The notes beneath the pieces are model-generated. The model searched no databases. It was not told where the DNA came from and saw only the letters and a list, made by a program, of their open reading frames with translations. Both the position numbers and the translations under genes were made by a program. Positions 8,001 through 14,664 of a stretch of 24,498 bases of DNA are shown here, piece after piece. The stretch comes from Bacillota bacterium (GTDB lineage Bacteria > Bacillota > Clostridia > Lachnospirales > Lachnospiraceae). The DNA lies in assembly GCA_023428885.1 (NCBI GenBank), contig JAEYWQ010000338.1:1-24498 (forward strand), written 5' to 3'. Numbering within the stretch: position 1 is the stretch's first letter; the number at the start of each line of letters is the position of its first letter.

Positions 8001-8526
8001 TGAATTACTTGCCGATGTCATGTATGATCTTCCTCCAATGTGGAATGTATATCAAGAACAAACCTATAAATTAAAGAGACGGGTAAAAGGATTAGTAACC
8101 ATTTGCATCGTCATATACAGACGTTATAGTATCAAGGGCTTCCAATTTAAGAAAGCAGACAAAGCATACGCGAAATTAGAGGCAAAGGAATGTGACTCTC
8201 TCTATGGAGATACCTTTACCATCGAAAGGGATAGCATCAATGGAATCGGTAATAATGTTGCCTTAGAATATAAGGATATGGATTTCGGTTCAGAGGGTAT
8301 CAAAGCTCTTACGGTATGTGGTCATTCTCCAATCGAACGTAACACGCTCCGTGTTCAATTTGTGGGAGAACAAGGAACTGTACAACAATTAGCAGAGTTT
8401 ATATACTCAGAAGATTTTACAGAGTGTACCTTCGAAATGCCTAAGATCACAGGTTTGCAAACAGTAACCATCTTGTTCCTACCAGGAAGTAATTTTGATA
8501 TGAAGTGGATACAGTTTCATAAGTAA
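5083..8526 (+). CDS. Multidomain glycoside hydrolase family 2 (beta-galactosidase-like)
   Basis: A 1147-residue retaining GH2 enzyme. Domains in order: sugar-binding jelly roll (about 1-150, with NSRWYSGAGIYRNVWL at 127-142), Ig-like domain (150-265), TIM barrel (270-560), a DUF4982-like beta domain (565-655), a GH2 C-terminal/Ig-like domain (660-770), a Big_2-like domain (795-890), and two related beta-sandwich modules (about 900-1022 and 1028-1147) resembling CBM6-type carbohydrate-binding domains. General acid/base is E390 in WSIGNE; nucleophile is E469 in YGSETSS. There is no signal peptide or anchor, so it should be intracellular despite the accessory modules. Probable activity is beta-galactosidase, but GH2 also holds beta-glucuronidases, mannosidases and arabinosidases; the xylan neighbours leave the substrate open. 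GAAAGGA lies about 11 bases before the ATG. Confidence 0.92.
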   Translation: MSIKRLFNDGWYFTKQELGQTLESIHQNDISWQSVDLPHDWLIYNVNDLYETSEGWYKRILSPSEFNSSLNSSLRFEGVYMDSTLFVNQKIVGEWKYGYSTFEFDITKYLTEEENEILVRVVHQSPNSRWYSGAGIYRNVWLKSYPPTHLTSDGIYISPMKTDQNWEVRIATDVSSHIPTEGSCYALRQTICYTDKQTNKDSIVAKLETPIVLDSELFTTEQIIPVSSPNLWDIASPNLYSLQTELLCDGQVLDSEVNRFGFRTAVFTPDEGFFLNGRHVKIYGSCEHHDLGCLGAAMNRYALERELKLLMKMGINAVRTSHNMPSVELMELADELGLLIASEAFDMWERSKTTYDYARFFPTWVDADVASWVRRDRNHPSLILWSIGNEIYDTHVDDHGQEITRRLLSLVHKHDYHHNAPVTIGSNYMAWEGAQKCADIVKVAGYNYGEYCYEEHHKTHPDWMMYGSETSSTVQSRGIYHFPYEQQILCDDDEQCSSLGNSTTSWGAKNTEYCIIADRDATYSAGQFIWTGFDYIGEPTPYFTKNSYFGQIDTAGFCKDTFYLYQAEWTNYKEAPMVHVFPYWDFNEGQEIDIRVCSNAPKVELFFNDESCGTYEIDHAHGKQLTGNWKLPYKKGSIKAVAYDENGSIIATDVQSSFGDAASIMLTPDKYELKANGEDLIFIEISMEDMNGIPVANANNRVDVRVNGAGRLIGLDNGDSTDFDEYKGTSRRLFSGKLLAVIASKLTAGEVKVTVSSPGLPTKELQLQAIDCEKRPGVSANTENQPSKAKDEIPVRKLEIISPLGTHLNDKLTELEAYVKFYPENASYQEVEWSITNAQGITSNLASLEVNGPKVTIKALGDGSAVLRCTTKNGADKVRLISQLTFEITGLGEASMNPYEFVYGGLYNASNYELTNGIERGVAATQDKETHIGFRNVDFGSYGSDEITIPVYSLENEPKNIKIYQGMPGEEGSELLADVMYDLPPMWNVYQEQTYKLKRRVKGLVTICIVIYRRYSIKGFQFKKADKAYAKLEAKECDSLYGDTFTIERDSINGIGNNVALEYKDMDFGSEGIKALTVCGHSPIERNTLRVQFVGEQGTVQQLAEFIYSEDFTECTFEMPKITGLQTVTILFLPGSNFDMKWIQFHK

Positions 8527-8546
8527 ATCATTGTTGCCTAACTAGA

Positions 8547-8583
8547 TTATATATCTTCTATTTCAGTAATCATGGATATATAA
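8547..8583. repeat. AT-rich inverted repeat after the GH2 gene
   Basis: Perfect 9-bp arms TTATATATC (8547-8555) and GATATATAA (8575-8583) with a 19-base loop. This is the first of three consecutive foldable segments between the GH2 stop and the next gene. No function is assigned. Confidence 0.4.
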
Positions 8584-8584
8584 A

Positions 8585-8620
8585 ACAAGATAAGTCAGCA
8601 AGCTGTCTCACTTATCATGA
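8585..8620 (+). repeat. 36-base dispersed hairpin element, copy 2
   Basis: Second copy of the element at 442-477, 31 of 36 bases identical. Here the outer stem is fully Watson-Crick (GATAAGT/ACTTATC) and the inner stem is AGC-aa-GCT. It sits 58 bases after the GH2 stop codon, just ahead of a strong hairpin. Confidence 0.6.
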
Positions 8621-8622
8621 TT

Positions 8623-8668
8623 TAAAACCTTCAAACGGTTTCTTGACATCAACCGTTTGAAGGTTTTA
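8623..8668 (+). terminator. Long hairpin ending the GH2 transcript
   Basis: Perfect 18-bp arms, 8623-8640 and 8651-8668, around the loop TCTTGACATC. On the plus strand the right arm ends GGTTTTA, giving only a four-T tract that is itself paired. It probably terminates the GH2 mRNA. The loop and right arm also contain the promoter elements of the next gene. Confidence 0.6.
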
Positions 8669-8672
8669 TGAT
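8643..8672 (+). promoter_or_regulatory. Promoter of the methionine sulfoxide reductase gene, inside the hairpin
   Basis: A perfect -35 hexamer TTGACA (8643-8648) lies in the hairpin loop. An 18-base spacer made of the right arm leads to TATGAT (8667-8672), a five-of-six -10 match. Transcription would start near 8679, about 24 bases before the ATG at 8703. Seen directly; use inferred. Confidence 0.6.
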
Positions 8673-8702
8673 ATTATGGAATAAAATAAAAGGAGATTTC
8701 AT

Positions 8703-9191
8703 ATGCACGATATAGATTCCATCTATCCAGAGGACAAAGCAGAGTTTTACCAATTACTTAACAGTCAGTTAAAATCCCTGTTAGAAAATGAGACCTTTGT
8801 GATTCCCAACTTAAGCAATGCCTCTGCCCTACTTGCGGTAGCATTCAAAGATATCAATTGGGCAGGATTTTACCTCATGAATGAGGGTGAGTTGTTGCTA
8901 GGTCCCTTTCAGGGAAAGCCTGCATGCATTCATATCCCAGTTGGTAAAGGGGTTTGTGGAACTGCAGTGGCAAAGAATGAAACTCAATTAGTTTCCGATG
9001 TTCATGCATTCCCAGGTCATATCGCTTGTGACAGCGCATCCAACTCTGAAATCGTAGTTCCAATCCGTGTGAATGGCCAGGTGGTTGGTGTACTTGATAT
9101 TGATAGCCCTTTGCTTGCTCGCTTTGATGAGAGGGATCAAGCAGGGTTAGAGAAGTTTGTTGAGATTCTTGAAGCTGGGTGTACCTGGTAG
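8703..9191 (+). CDS. GAF-domain free methionine-(R)-sulfoxide reductase
   Basis: A 162-residue single GAF domain of the fRMsr family (E. coli MsrC/YebR, B. subtilis YtsP), which reduces free L-methionine-(R)-sulfoxide with thioredoxin as electron donor. The three family cysteines are present in their usual contexts: C75 in GKPACIH, C85 in GKGVCGTA, and C109 in GHIACDSASNSEIVVPI, which carries the catalytic and recycling thiols. Length is typical. AAAGGAGA stands 8 bases before the ATG, and a promoter overlaps the preceding terminator, so it is probably monocistronic. It is convergent with the serine hydrolase gene. Its role in oxidative stress protection is unrelated to the sugar genes before it. 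Confidence 0.92.
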   Translation: MHDIDSIYPEDKAEFYQLLNSQLKSLLENETFVIPNLSNASALLAVAFKDINWAGFYLMNEGELLLGPFQGKPACIHIPVGKGVCGTAVAKNETQLVSDVHAFPGHIACDSASNSEIVVPIRVNGQVVGVLDIDSPLLARFDERDQAGLEKFVEILEAGCTW

Positions 9192-9224
9192 CGTAGTATG
9201 TTGATGATAATAGTTTAAACGTGC

Positions 9225-9275
9225 GAAAGGGACCGGGCAGTCACACTCTTTCTGTGATTACACCCCGTCCCTTTC
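9225..9275. terminator. Palindrome between convergent genes, probable bidirectional terminator
   Basis: Arms GAAAGGGACCGGG (9225-9237) and CCCCGTCCCTTTC (9263-9275) pair over 13 positions with one C-C mismatch. A second TCACA/TGTGA stem (9241-9245/9253-9257) is nested in the loop. It sits between the 3' ends of two convergent genes. The architecture and core resemble the palindrome at 4759-4821. Confidence 0.6.
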
Positions 9276-9323
9276 AAACTACGTCCCATTACACTTACCT
9301 CTTGGAACTGCGCTATTTATAAT

Positions 9324-10769
9324 CTATGCCTTAATCATCTGTCCAGTGATAGTACCATTATATCCTGCTAGGAATTCTTCCTCCGTACGTTTCATTCCTA
9401 TCGTTATGGTATCCTCAATAAAACGAATAGAAATATCTAAATGGGCAAAACACTCCTCAATCACATAACAGCGTAAGAATAACAAGTTATCTTGTAGCCA
9501 TGCAGCGCTTGTGATGCAGTCATAGCTTGTCTTAGGAAACTTTTGAGTCTTGTACTCACCGAAACCGAATTCTAATTGATAGGTCATACCTTGCTTTTCA
9601 TACTCTATTATTCCGGACTTATGTTCAAGATGAAGCTGAACTTTACCAAAACTCATCTCATGATCACCCATCTGGTAACTAACGTGATTCATTTTTTCTA
9701 TCATCGATGATGCGTAAGCACCAGTGATAGGTTGTAATGCCAGCCTGCTTATTCTTTCTCTTAATTCTTCATAATCACCATCATTATTAGGCTCTGCTAA
9801 TTCTTGATTTTCTTTCAGATACTTATACACATTATCATAGAATGCGTCATAGATATCCTTCAATCCATTGGGATTACCAATGGTATCCGCCATGGTTCCC
9901 AAGATAAAACGATATTTTGGAAAGCATAGTGCAAGTTGTCCCCCCATACCATAAAAACAAAAGCCCTCTTCTCGACTCATCCAAATCTGATAACCATAGC
10001 CAAACTGTTCATCCAAGGATGGCTGCTGCAGGGTAGGTACTTGGTAACTGATTGCTTCTTTTAGATAAGCCTTCGGTAATAAAGATATACCTTGGTACAT
10101 CCCTTCATCCATACAAAGTTGAGCAACTGAAACTAAATCACGCAGAGTGCACATTAAACCTGAACCACCTTGCGAAATCCCTGCTGGATCTTTTAGAAAC
10201 ATTGCTTCTTTGGAGAATCCAATCGCGTTGAGGGCCTTCTTTCGTAGATAACTCATCAAATCCATACCTGACAATTTCTCTACCAGTGCAGATAATACAT
10301 GAGTTGCTGAGGTATCATAGGAAAATATCGTTCCAGGTTTATGAGTTGGTGCTACCCGAAAAAAGGACTCCACCCAATCACCCTGATATCTCTTATATGT
10401 GGTAGTCTGATGAGCAGTTGTCATACAAAGCATATGCTTAATCGTAGTCTCTCGAATCCATGGATGAACCTCTTTCCCAAGCTTATCCTCAAAGTACTTA
10501 CAAATATGGTCATTGATATTTAACTTTCCTTCCTCCTGCAATAAACCAATTGCTAAGGAAGTGAAGCTCTTCCCCGCGGAGTACATCCTATGCAAGGAAT
10601 CTTGATGGAATGGCTTCCAGTATCCTTCTGCTATACAAGTACCCTCAGAAAGCATAATGAATCCATGTATATTCACTTTACTCTTTTCTATGTCCTTCAA
10701 GAAGGCGGTAATCGCTTTCGCTGGAACCGTACCATCCTTAGCTATCTCTTTTTGAAATAATTCGTCCAT
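9324..10769 (-). CDS. Beta-lactamase-fold serine hydrolase (class C/esterase type)
   Basis: A 481-residue protein of the class C beta-lactamase/DD-peptidase/esterase superfamily. The SxxK motif is S64-A-G-K67 in MYSAGKSFTSLAIG, with S64 the nucleophile. The second motif is Y151 in FSYDTSATHVLSAL, where the usual Tyr-x-Asn reads Y-D-T. A YGMGG segment near residue 275 stands where the third (K/H)xG motif is expected. No signal peptide is visible, which argues against a periplasmic beta-lactamase and for a cytoplasmic esterase or amidase. The last 130 residues or so form an additional domain of unknown role. AGGAGGG lies 5 bases before the ATG. Function beyond 'serine hydrolase' is not claimed. 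Confidence 0.85.
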   Translation of the reverse strand: MDELFQKEIAKDGTVPAKAITAFLKDIEKSKVNIHGFIMLSEGTCIAEGYWKPFHQDSLHRMYSAGKSFTSLAIGLLQEEGKLNINDHICKYFEDKLGKEVHPWIRETTIKHMLCMTTAHQTTTYKRYQGDWVESFFRVAPTHKPGTIFSYDTSATHVLSALVEKLSGMDLMSYLRKKALNAIGFSKEAMFLKDPAGISQGGSGLMCTLRDLVSVAQLCMDEGMYQGISLLPKAYLKEAISYQVPTLQQPSLDEQFGYGYQIWMSREEGFCFYGMGGQLALCFPKYRFILGTMADTIGNPNGLKDIYDAFYDNVYKYLKENQELAEPNNDGDYEELRERISRLALQPITGAYASSMIEKMNHVSYQMGDHEMSFGKVQLHLEHKSGIIEYEKQGMTYQLEFGFGEYKTQKFPKTSYDCITSAAWLQDNLLFLRCYVIEECFAHLDISIRFIEDTITIGMKRTEEEFLAGYNGTITGQMIKA

Positions 10770-10789
10770 AACATCCCTCCTTGGTCTAT

Positions 10790-10827
10790 GAATGAGGACT
10801 ACATTTCTAAGTAATGCATCCTCATTC
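10790..10827. repeat. Inverted repeat in the leader of the serine hydrolase gene
   Basis: Perfect 9-bp arms GAATGAGGA/TCCTCATTC (10790-10798/10819-10827) with a 20-base loop, ending about 20 bases upstream of the start codon at 10769 on the minus strand. It could be an operator or an mRNA hairpin. Only the dyad is seen. Confidence 0.4.
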
Positions 10828-10879
10828 TTCTTTTGTACTAGTATATCTTATTTGATTAAAGCATATAGACCTTACAGCC

Positions 10880-11274
10880 TTATATCAAATATTCTTTCAT
10901 ATCTGGTATAAATTGATTACCACACCTTGCAAGCTCTCCAAGAACTCGATCAATCCCAGCTTCGTAATAAAACCAATTATCACGAGTAATATTATTACAA
11001 TCCACTGGAACAATGTAGATTTCTGCTTCTGGAAATGCAAGCTGATAAAGCATCAGACACCTGCGTGCATGAAAAGACTTGTAAACTGACCAGTTTTTAC
11101 GCTTACACCACCTGATGGGAGTATACGCTTAGCATATCCTTCTTTATATAGGCTTGCAGCCTTCTCAGGCACTTCTGGATAGGAGCCACCAGGTAAAAAA
11201 ATGATGTCAACATTCTTTGGCTCATCGCTTACAAATATAAACTTTGTGATATCCTTAATGATACGTTTATCCAC
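10880..11274 (-). pseudogene. Broken DUF218 (YdcF-like) gene with internal deletion and frameshift
   Basis: A GTG start at 11274, with GGAGGT 8 bases upstream, opens a frame encoding a typical DUF218 N-terminus (NVDIIFLPGGSYPEVPEKAA at 21-40, then AKRILPSGG). After residue 64 the frame loses similarity and stops at 11053. In another frame, from about 11083 to the TAA at 10880, the sequence reads YKSFHARRCLMLYQLAFPEA, then RDNWFYYE, GIDRVLGELARCGNQF and an end at EYLI: the C-terminal third of the same family. About 60-70 residues expected between SGG and KSFHARR are absent, so a deletion near 11081-11095 removed the centre and shifted the frame. DUF218 proteins are usually membrane or soluble proteins linked to envelope metabolism, poorly characterised. 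A functional protein is unlikely; sequencing error would not explain the missing block. Confidence 0.8.
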
Positions 11275-11359
11275 AATTCAGTACCTCCATTCACATTATG
11301 TACTCACTTATGTTAATACTGTATTGGATATAACTAATCTTTGAACCTATGTTTTAAAC

Positions 11360-11887
11360 TTAATTCTTGTCAGTTTTATGAATACAGTATGTCAATTTAT
11401 GATAGGTTACCTCTACCCCTTGCTTCACAGCCCGATGGTTACACTCAGTACGAATTCTCGTCATATTACATTTCTCCATTACTTTAAAAGATGCAACATT
11501 TCGATCTGTACAAGTAGCATAAATCGTCTCAATACCAAGGTACTGAAATACATGTTGTATCACTGCATGAACCGCTTCACTCATATATCCATAATTCCAG
11601 TACTTCTTGTTAGAAATCCAGCCAATCTCGGCCTCTTTATCGTTCACATGTAATGTGATATTTCCAATAACCTTGTTGTCATCATTTAGTTGCATCACAT
11701 ATTCATACCATGTAGGTTTTTCTGAGTTGACTGCTGTTACACAAGCTTCAATAAAGCTTGCTATCTCTTCCTTGCTTTTGGGCCAATGAATCATAAACTG
11801 ACCTGTTTCCTCATCGCATCCATATTCACATATGTCCTCATAATCTGATCTATCTATCAAACGTAAGTTGAGCCGATCTGTTTTCAC
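11360..11887 (-). CDS. GNAT acetyltransferase, RimJ/RimL-like
   Basis: A 175-residue GNAT with the acetyl-CoA-binding motif at about residues 90-110 (IGWISNKKYWNYGYMSEAVH) and the usual following segment ending in ASFKVMEKCNMTRI. It opens with LNLRLIDRSDYEDI, typical of N-terminal (ribosomal protein or small molecule) acetyltransferases of the RimJ/L branch. It starts with GTG; GGTGG is 6 bases upstream. It follows the metallophosphoesterase gene by 41 bases on the same strand, so co-transcription is likely. Substrate unknown. Confidence 0.85.
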   Translation of the reverse strand: MKTDRLNLRLIDRSDYEDICEYGCDEETGQFMIHWPKSKEEIASFIEACVTAVNSEKPTWYEYVMQLNDDNKVIGNITLHVNDKEAEIGWISNKKYWNYGYMSEAVHAVIQHVFQYLGIETIYATCTDRNVASFKVMEKCNMTRIRTECNHRAVKQGVEVTYHKLTYCIHKTDKN

Positions 11888-11928
11888 TTATAACCACCAA
11901 TTACTTTCTATGAGCTTTCCTTGTTTTC

Positions 11929-12654
11929 TTATGCTTTCTTACTCTTCCGATAAATTGCAGTCCTTAGCTCATTAATATACTCCTTCAATTCTGGCATATC
12001 AGTCTCAAGTGCCTGACTAATTGCTAATTCAATATCATATGGGACCCTGATATTCGCAATTGATAAGGAAGAGTCTTCACTAGCTCCATATTGTCCATCT
12101 ATAATTGCATAAGATGCCTGTGGAATATCCAATGGATTACCTACACTTCCGACATTGAATAAGGTTTTTCCATTAAAATAATCAATATAGGCTCCATGGA
12201 TGTCTCCATAACCAACTACGTCTGCCTCTTTTGCTAAGGTACTGGTTGGGGCAAACAGCTTTATACGTTCCTCCTCTGCTGTAGCAATAAATACTCTATG
12301 AAATAGATCATTTGGTGATGCATGACATAATCTTACAAGTTTACCGCTCATATAGAATTCCGTATAGATCGGAAGTTGCCTTAAATAATCCAATCGTTCT
12401 TCACCTAGCTTTCTCTGATGCCAAAGTGCTATCTCATCATCTAGCTTCGGTACAAAATGGTCCCAATTCCCTCTAATCACAAGCTCACAATTATCTCTTA
12501 TCATATCAACTGCTAGGGCTGAACTTGGACCTTTTCCTGCCAAGTCCCCCAAGCAAAAAATTCTTTCTATCCCACGACTTTTTATATCACTTAGCACGGC
12601 TTCCAAAGCTGGAATATTTCCATGTATATCTGAAATAATTGCTATTCTATCCAT
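11929..12654 (-). CDS. Calcineurin-like metallophosphoesterase (YfcE-type)
   Basis: A 241-residue binuclear metallophosphoesterase. Metal-ligand motifs: D9-x-H11 in SDIHGN; G36-D37 in LGDLAGKGP; G62-N63-W64-D65 in place of GNHD; H111 in CHASP; and a final GYGDIHGAY with H153 where most relatives have GHTH. Such enzymes hydrolyse phosphodiesters or phosphomonoesters; substrate unknown. Start choice: the frame is open to an ATG at 12699 that directly follows the stop of a small ORF and lacks a ribosome site, whereas GGGAGAG precedes the ATG at 12654 by about 9 bases and the protein then starts MDRIAIISDIHGN as usual for the family. The GNAT gene follows 41 bases downstream. Confidence 0.85.
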   Translation of the reverse strand: MDRIAIISDIHGNIPALEAVLSDIKSRGIERIFCLGDLAGKGPSSALAVDMIRDNCELVIRGNWDHFVPKLDDEIALWHQRKLGEERLDYLRQLPIYTEFYMSGKLVRLCHASPNDLFHRVFIATAEEERIKLFAPTSTLAKEADVVGYGDIHGAYIDYFNGKTLFNVGSVGNPLDIPQASYAIIDGQYGASEDSSLSIANIRVPYDIELAISQALETDMPELKEYINELRTAIYRKSKKA

Positions 12655-12699
12655 TATTTTTACTCTCCCTATGCTATGGTACTTTCTTTTATTTTTCAT

Positions 12700-12810
12700 T
12701 TAAAATAGTTCATCATCAGAGTATTTACCCATTATATTTCCCCAATTTTCATCGGACTGTTCGCTAACACAATTCTCAACATAAGCAATTTCATTAACAT
12801 CAAATTTCAA
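12700..12810 (-). CDS. Possible 36-residue small protein
   Basis: A short ORF starting with TTG at 12810, 8 bases after a strong AGGGGG site. It encodes LKFDVNEIAYVENCVSEQSD followed by 16 residues ending KYSDDELF. Codon choice looks like that of neighbouring genes, and it fits between the genes ending at 12850 and starting at 12654. It is acidic, with one cysteine and no membrane segment. It could be a real small protein, a translated leader for the phosphoesterase, or the remnant of a longer gene. I do not recognise it. Confidence 0.4.
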   Translation of the reverse strand: MKFDVNEIAYVENCVSEQSDENWGNIMGKYSDDELF

Positions 12811-12849
12811 ACTATCATCCCCCTGCCTCTATAAAAATTTACCTTGATA

Positions 12850-13401
12850 TCAGTCTATATTTCCGAGATTGATAGGAAAAACCTTAGCCCAAGTTAGTTG
12901 CTTTCCTAATTTCTCTTCAAGGTATACACAAACAAGAACCGGATTATTTATTTTATTAAAATCATCTAGCATCTCTAAATACACTCTTGATTTATAGCTA
13001 CCTTCTTTTTCAGGGAACCAAAATCCAATTAAGGATAGCTCATCCTTATCTTGGATCAAGTTAAGTTTCCTCAATTCTGAAGTTGCAAGATTAACTGTTA
13101 CACCATCACTCCCTATTGAGCTAGGTATGAAGTAATCTTCTTGCTCATTAAGATTGTAAGTCATCATACCAAGACCTTGGATATACGGATAAATTATCAC
13201 ATTACAGTCCTTGTTTTTTATCATATTGATATCGATTATGTACTCTTTATGAGGATATGCATTTGTCTCATTCCTCTGTAACGTAGCATCTACCTTAATG
13301 TCCTCAATAGATACTGAGGGCTTAAGGTTATAATCAATTAAGACAAGAACAATCCCTATACATATCAATATCATTGACATCCATTTCACCTTTTTTATCA
13401 T
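12850..13401 (-). CDS. Membrane-anchored protein of unknown function
   Basis: A 183-residue protein with a single N-terminal hydrophobic helix (about residues 7-24, WMSMILICIGIVLVLIDY) preceded by lysines. This suggests an uncleaved anchor with the remainder outside the cell. The outer part is rich in beta-prone segments and has no recognisable catalytic motif or lipobox. AGAGGGGG precedes the ATG by 4-5 bases. It lies in the minus-strand run with DUF2812 and DUF3267 genes, 82 bases downstream of one DUF2812 gene. Function not known. Confidence 0.7.
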   Translation of the reverse strand: MIKKVKWMSMILICIGIVLVLIDYNLKPSVSIEDIKVDATLQRNETNAYPHKEYIIDINMIKNKDCNVIIYPYIQGLGMMTYNLNEQEDYFIPSSIGSDGVTVNLATSELRKLNLIQDKDELSLIGFWFPEKEGSYKSRVYLEMLDDFNKINNPVLVCVYLEEKLGKQLTWAKVFPINLGNID

Positions 13402-13483
13402 ATATCCCCCTCTTAATAATTACTTACTTCTTTCAAATTACACCTTAATAATTTTATTACTAAATCTACCCGCCCAAATCAAT

Positions 13484-14014
13484 TTATTTATCACTTTTCA
13501 TCCTCTGAGCATAGGTTCCATCATCATACTTTTGAGCACCCTTTTTATAATAAAATGCACTTAAGTAAAACATAAAGCTACAAATATAGAACATAAGTGA
13601 TAGCAATACATATATCCCATGAAATCTGAAAGATAAAGCAACTTGCGTTGTCGCTAAGCCTGTATAACAAGCACCCAGTGCCAGAAATGTATTGTATCTT
13701 TTTTGTAGTGCCTTATAATTGATATACGCGTCATCGAACACATGGAGTTCTTCCTTTGCTACATCCTTTCGAAATAAAGCCCATGTAGAAGAATTACACA
13801 CAAATTCAATATCCTTATCCTTAATCTGACTTCTAATCTGATCTAATTCATTGATATCCTTTTGAAAAAATATGTATTCATAGTTATAGTCACAAGCGCT
13901 CTCCTCAAAGATATAACTTATACCATTGGTATGAATCAACTTACAGCCCTTTTGCTGAGCCAGCCATTCTAATTCTTTTGTAATATCAAAGAAAATCTTG
14001 AATACCTTTTTCAT
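13484..14014 (-). CDS. DUF2812 membrane protein, paralogue 1
   Basis: A 176-residue protein. The N-terminal half (residues 1-95: KELEWLAQQKGCKLIHTNGI, then YIFEESACDYNYEYIFF) is a DUF2812 domain. Two hydrophobic helices (about 111-130 and 133-155) follow, then a charged tail. DUF2812 proteins are Firmicute membrane proteins often encoded next to PadR regulators; no PadR gene is visible here. The next gene upstream (14155-14640) is a close paralogue. GGAGG lies 12 bases before the ATG, a long spacing. Biochemical function unknown. Confidence 0.8.
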   Translation of the reverse strand: MKKVFKIFFDITKELEWLAQQKGCKLIHTNGISYIFEESACDYNYEYIFFQKDINELDQIRSQIKDKDIEFVCNSSTWALFRKDVAKEELHVFDDAYINYKALQKRYNTFLALGACYTGLATTQVALSFRFHGIYVLLSLMFYICSFMFYLSAFYYKKGAQKYDDGTYAQRMKSDK

Positions 14015-14154
14015 ACGACGTAAAAACCTCCATGCAAATCGTGCAAATAATACAATGAACTCTGCGTTAGTTGATACTCATTAAGTTCTCTAGCATTCCC
14101 TTTGTCTGTGGTAGTTATGCTACATATTTCTTCTTACTTGCTAATATTATCTAT

Positions 14155-14640
14155 TTAATACTCCTTAGAGTATTTTTTATAAGCATACGCCTGTAAATAA
14201 AAGAGAAAACTACATATATAGTAAAGAATTTGCGGTATGTTATAATAATAATTACGATCTGACCTAAAGGCGGTTAAAGCTAAAGTTGTGAAAACTAGAC
14301 CAAAAGCTATATAATCATCGTGCAGCTTTCTCAATGTCTTACGATGATTAGACCCCTCTTCCAATACACGAATTGGTCCCTTAGCTGCATTCTTACGAAA
14401 TGGTGCCCATGTGGAAGAATTACATACAAACTCTATGTCACAGTCCTTCACTTGATTTCTAATCAATCTTAATTCCTTTTTGCTCTTTCTAAAAAAAACA
14501 TACTCATAATTATAATCACAATCAGACTCTACAAACGTATATCTTATTCCATTGGTATGAATCAGCTTCCAGCCCTTCCTCTGCTCTAGCCAATCCAGCT
14601 CTTTTCTTATGTTTAAAAATAATTTTATAACCTTTTTCAT
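14155..14640 (-). CDS. DUF2812 membrane protein, paralogue 2
   Basis: A 161-residue tandem paralogue of the gene at 13484-14014. By eye about two thirds of the first 90 residues are identical, including KGWKLIHTNGI, DCDYNYEY and DIEFVCNSSTW. It has two hydrophobic segments in the second half (roughly 110-150) but lacks the longer tail. It starts 24 bases after the stop of the DUF3267 gene, so the two are probably co-transcribed. A 140-base gap separates it from paralogue 1; I see no clear promoter there. Function unknown. Confidence 0.8.
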   Translation of the reverse strand: MKKVIKLFLNIRKELDWLEQRKGWKLIHTNGIRYTFVESDCDYNYEYVFFRKSKKELRLIRNQVKDCDIEFVCNSSTWAPFRKNAAKGPIRVLEEGSNHRKTLRKLHDDYIAFGLVFTTLALTAFRSDRNYYYNIPQILYYICSFLFYLQAYAYKKYSKEY

Positions 14641-14664
14641 GTAATACTATTCCTCTCAAAATTA

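Noticed and set aside
12655..12699. 15-residue N-terminal extension of the metallophosphoesterase
   Set aside because: Its ATG lacks a ribosome site; the ATG at 12654 has one and gives the normal family N-terminus.
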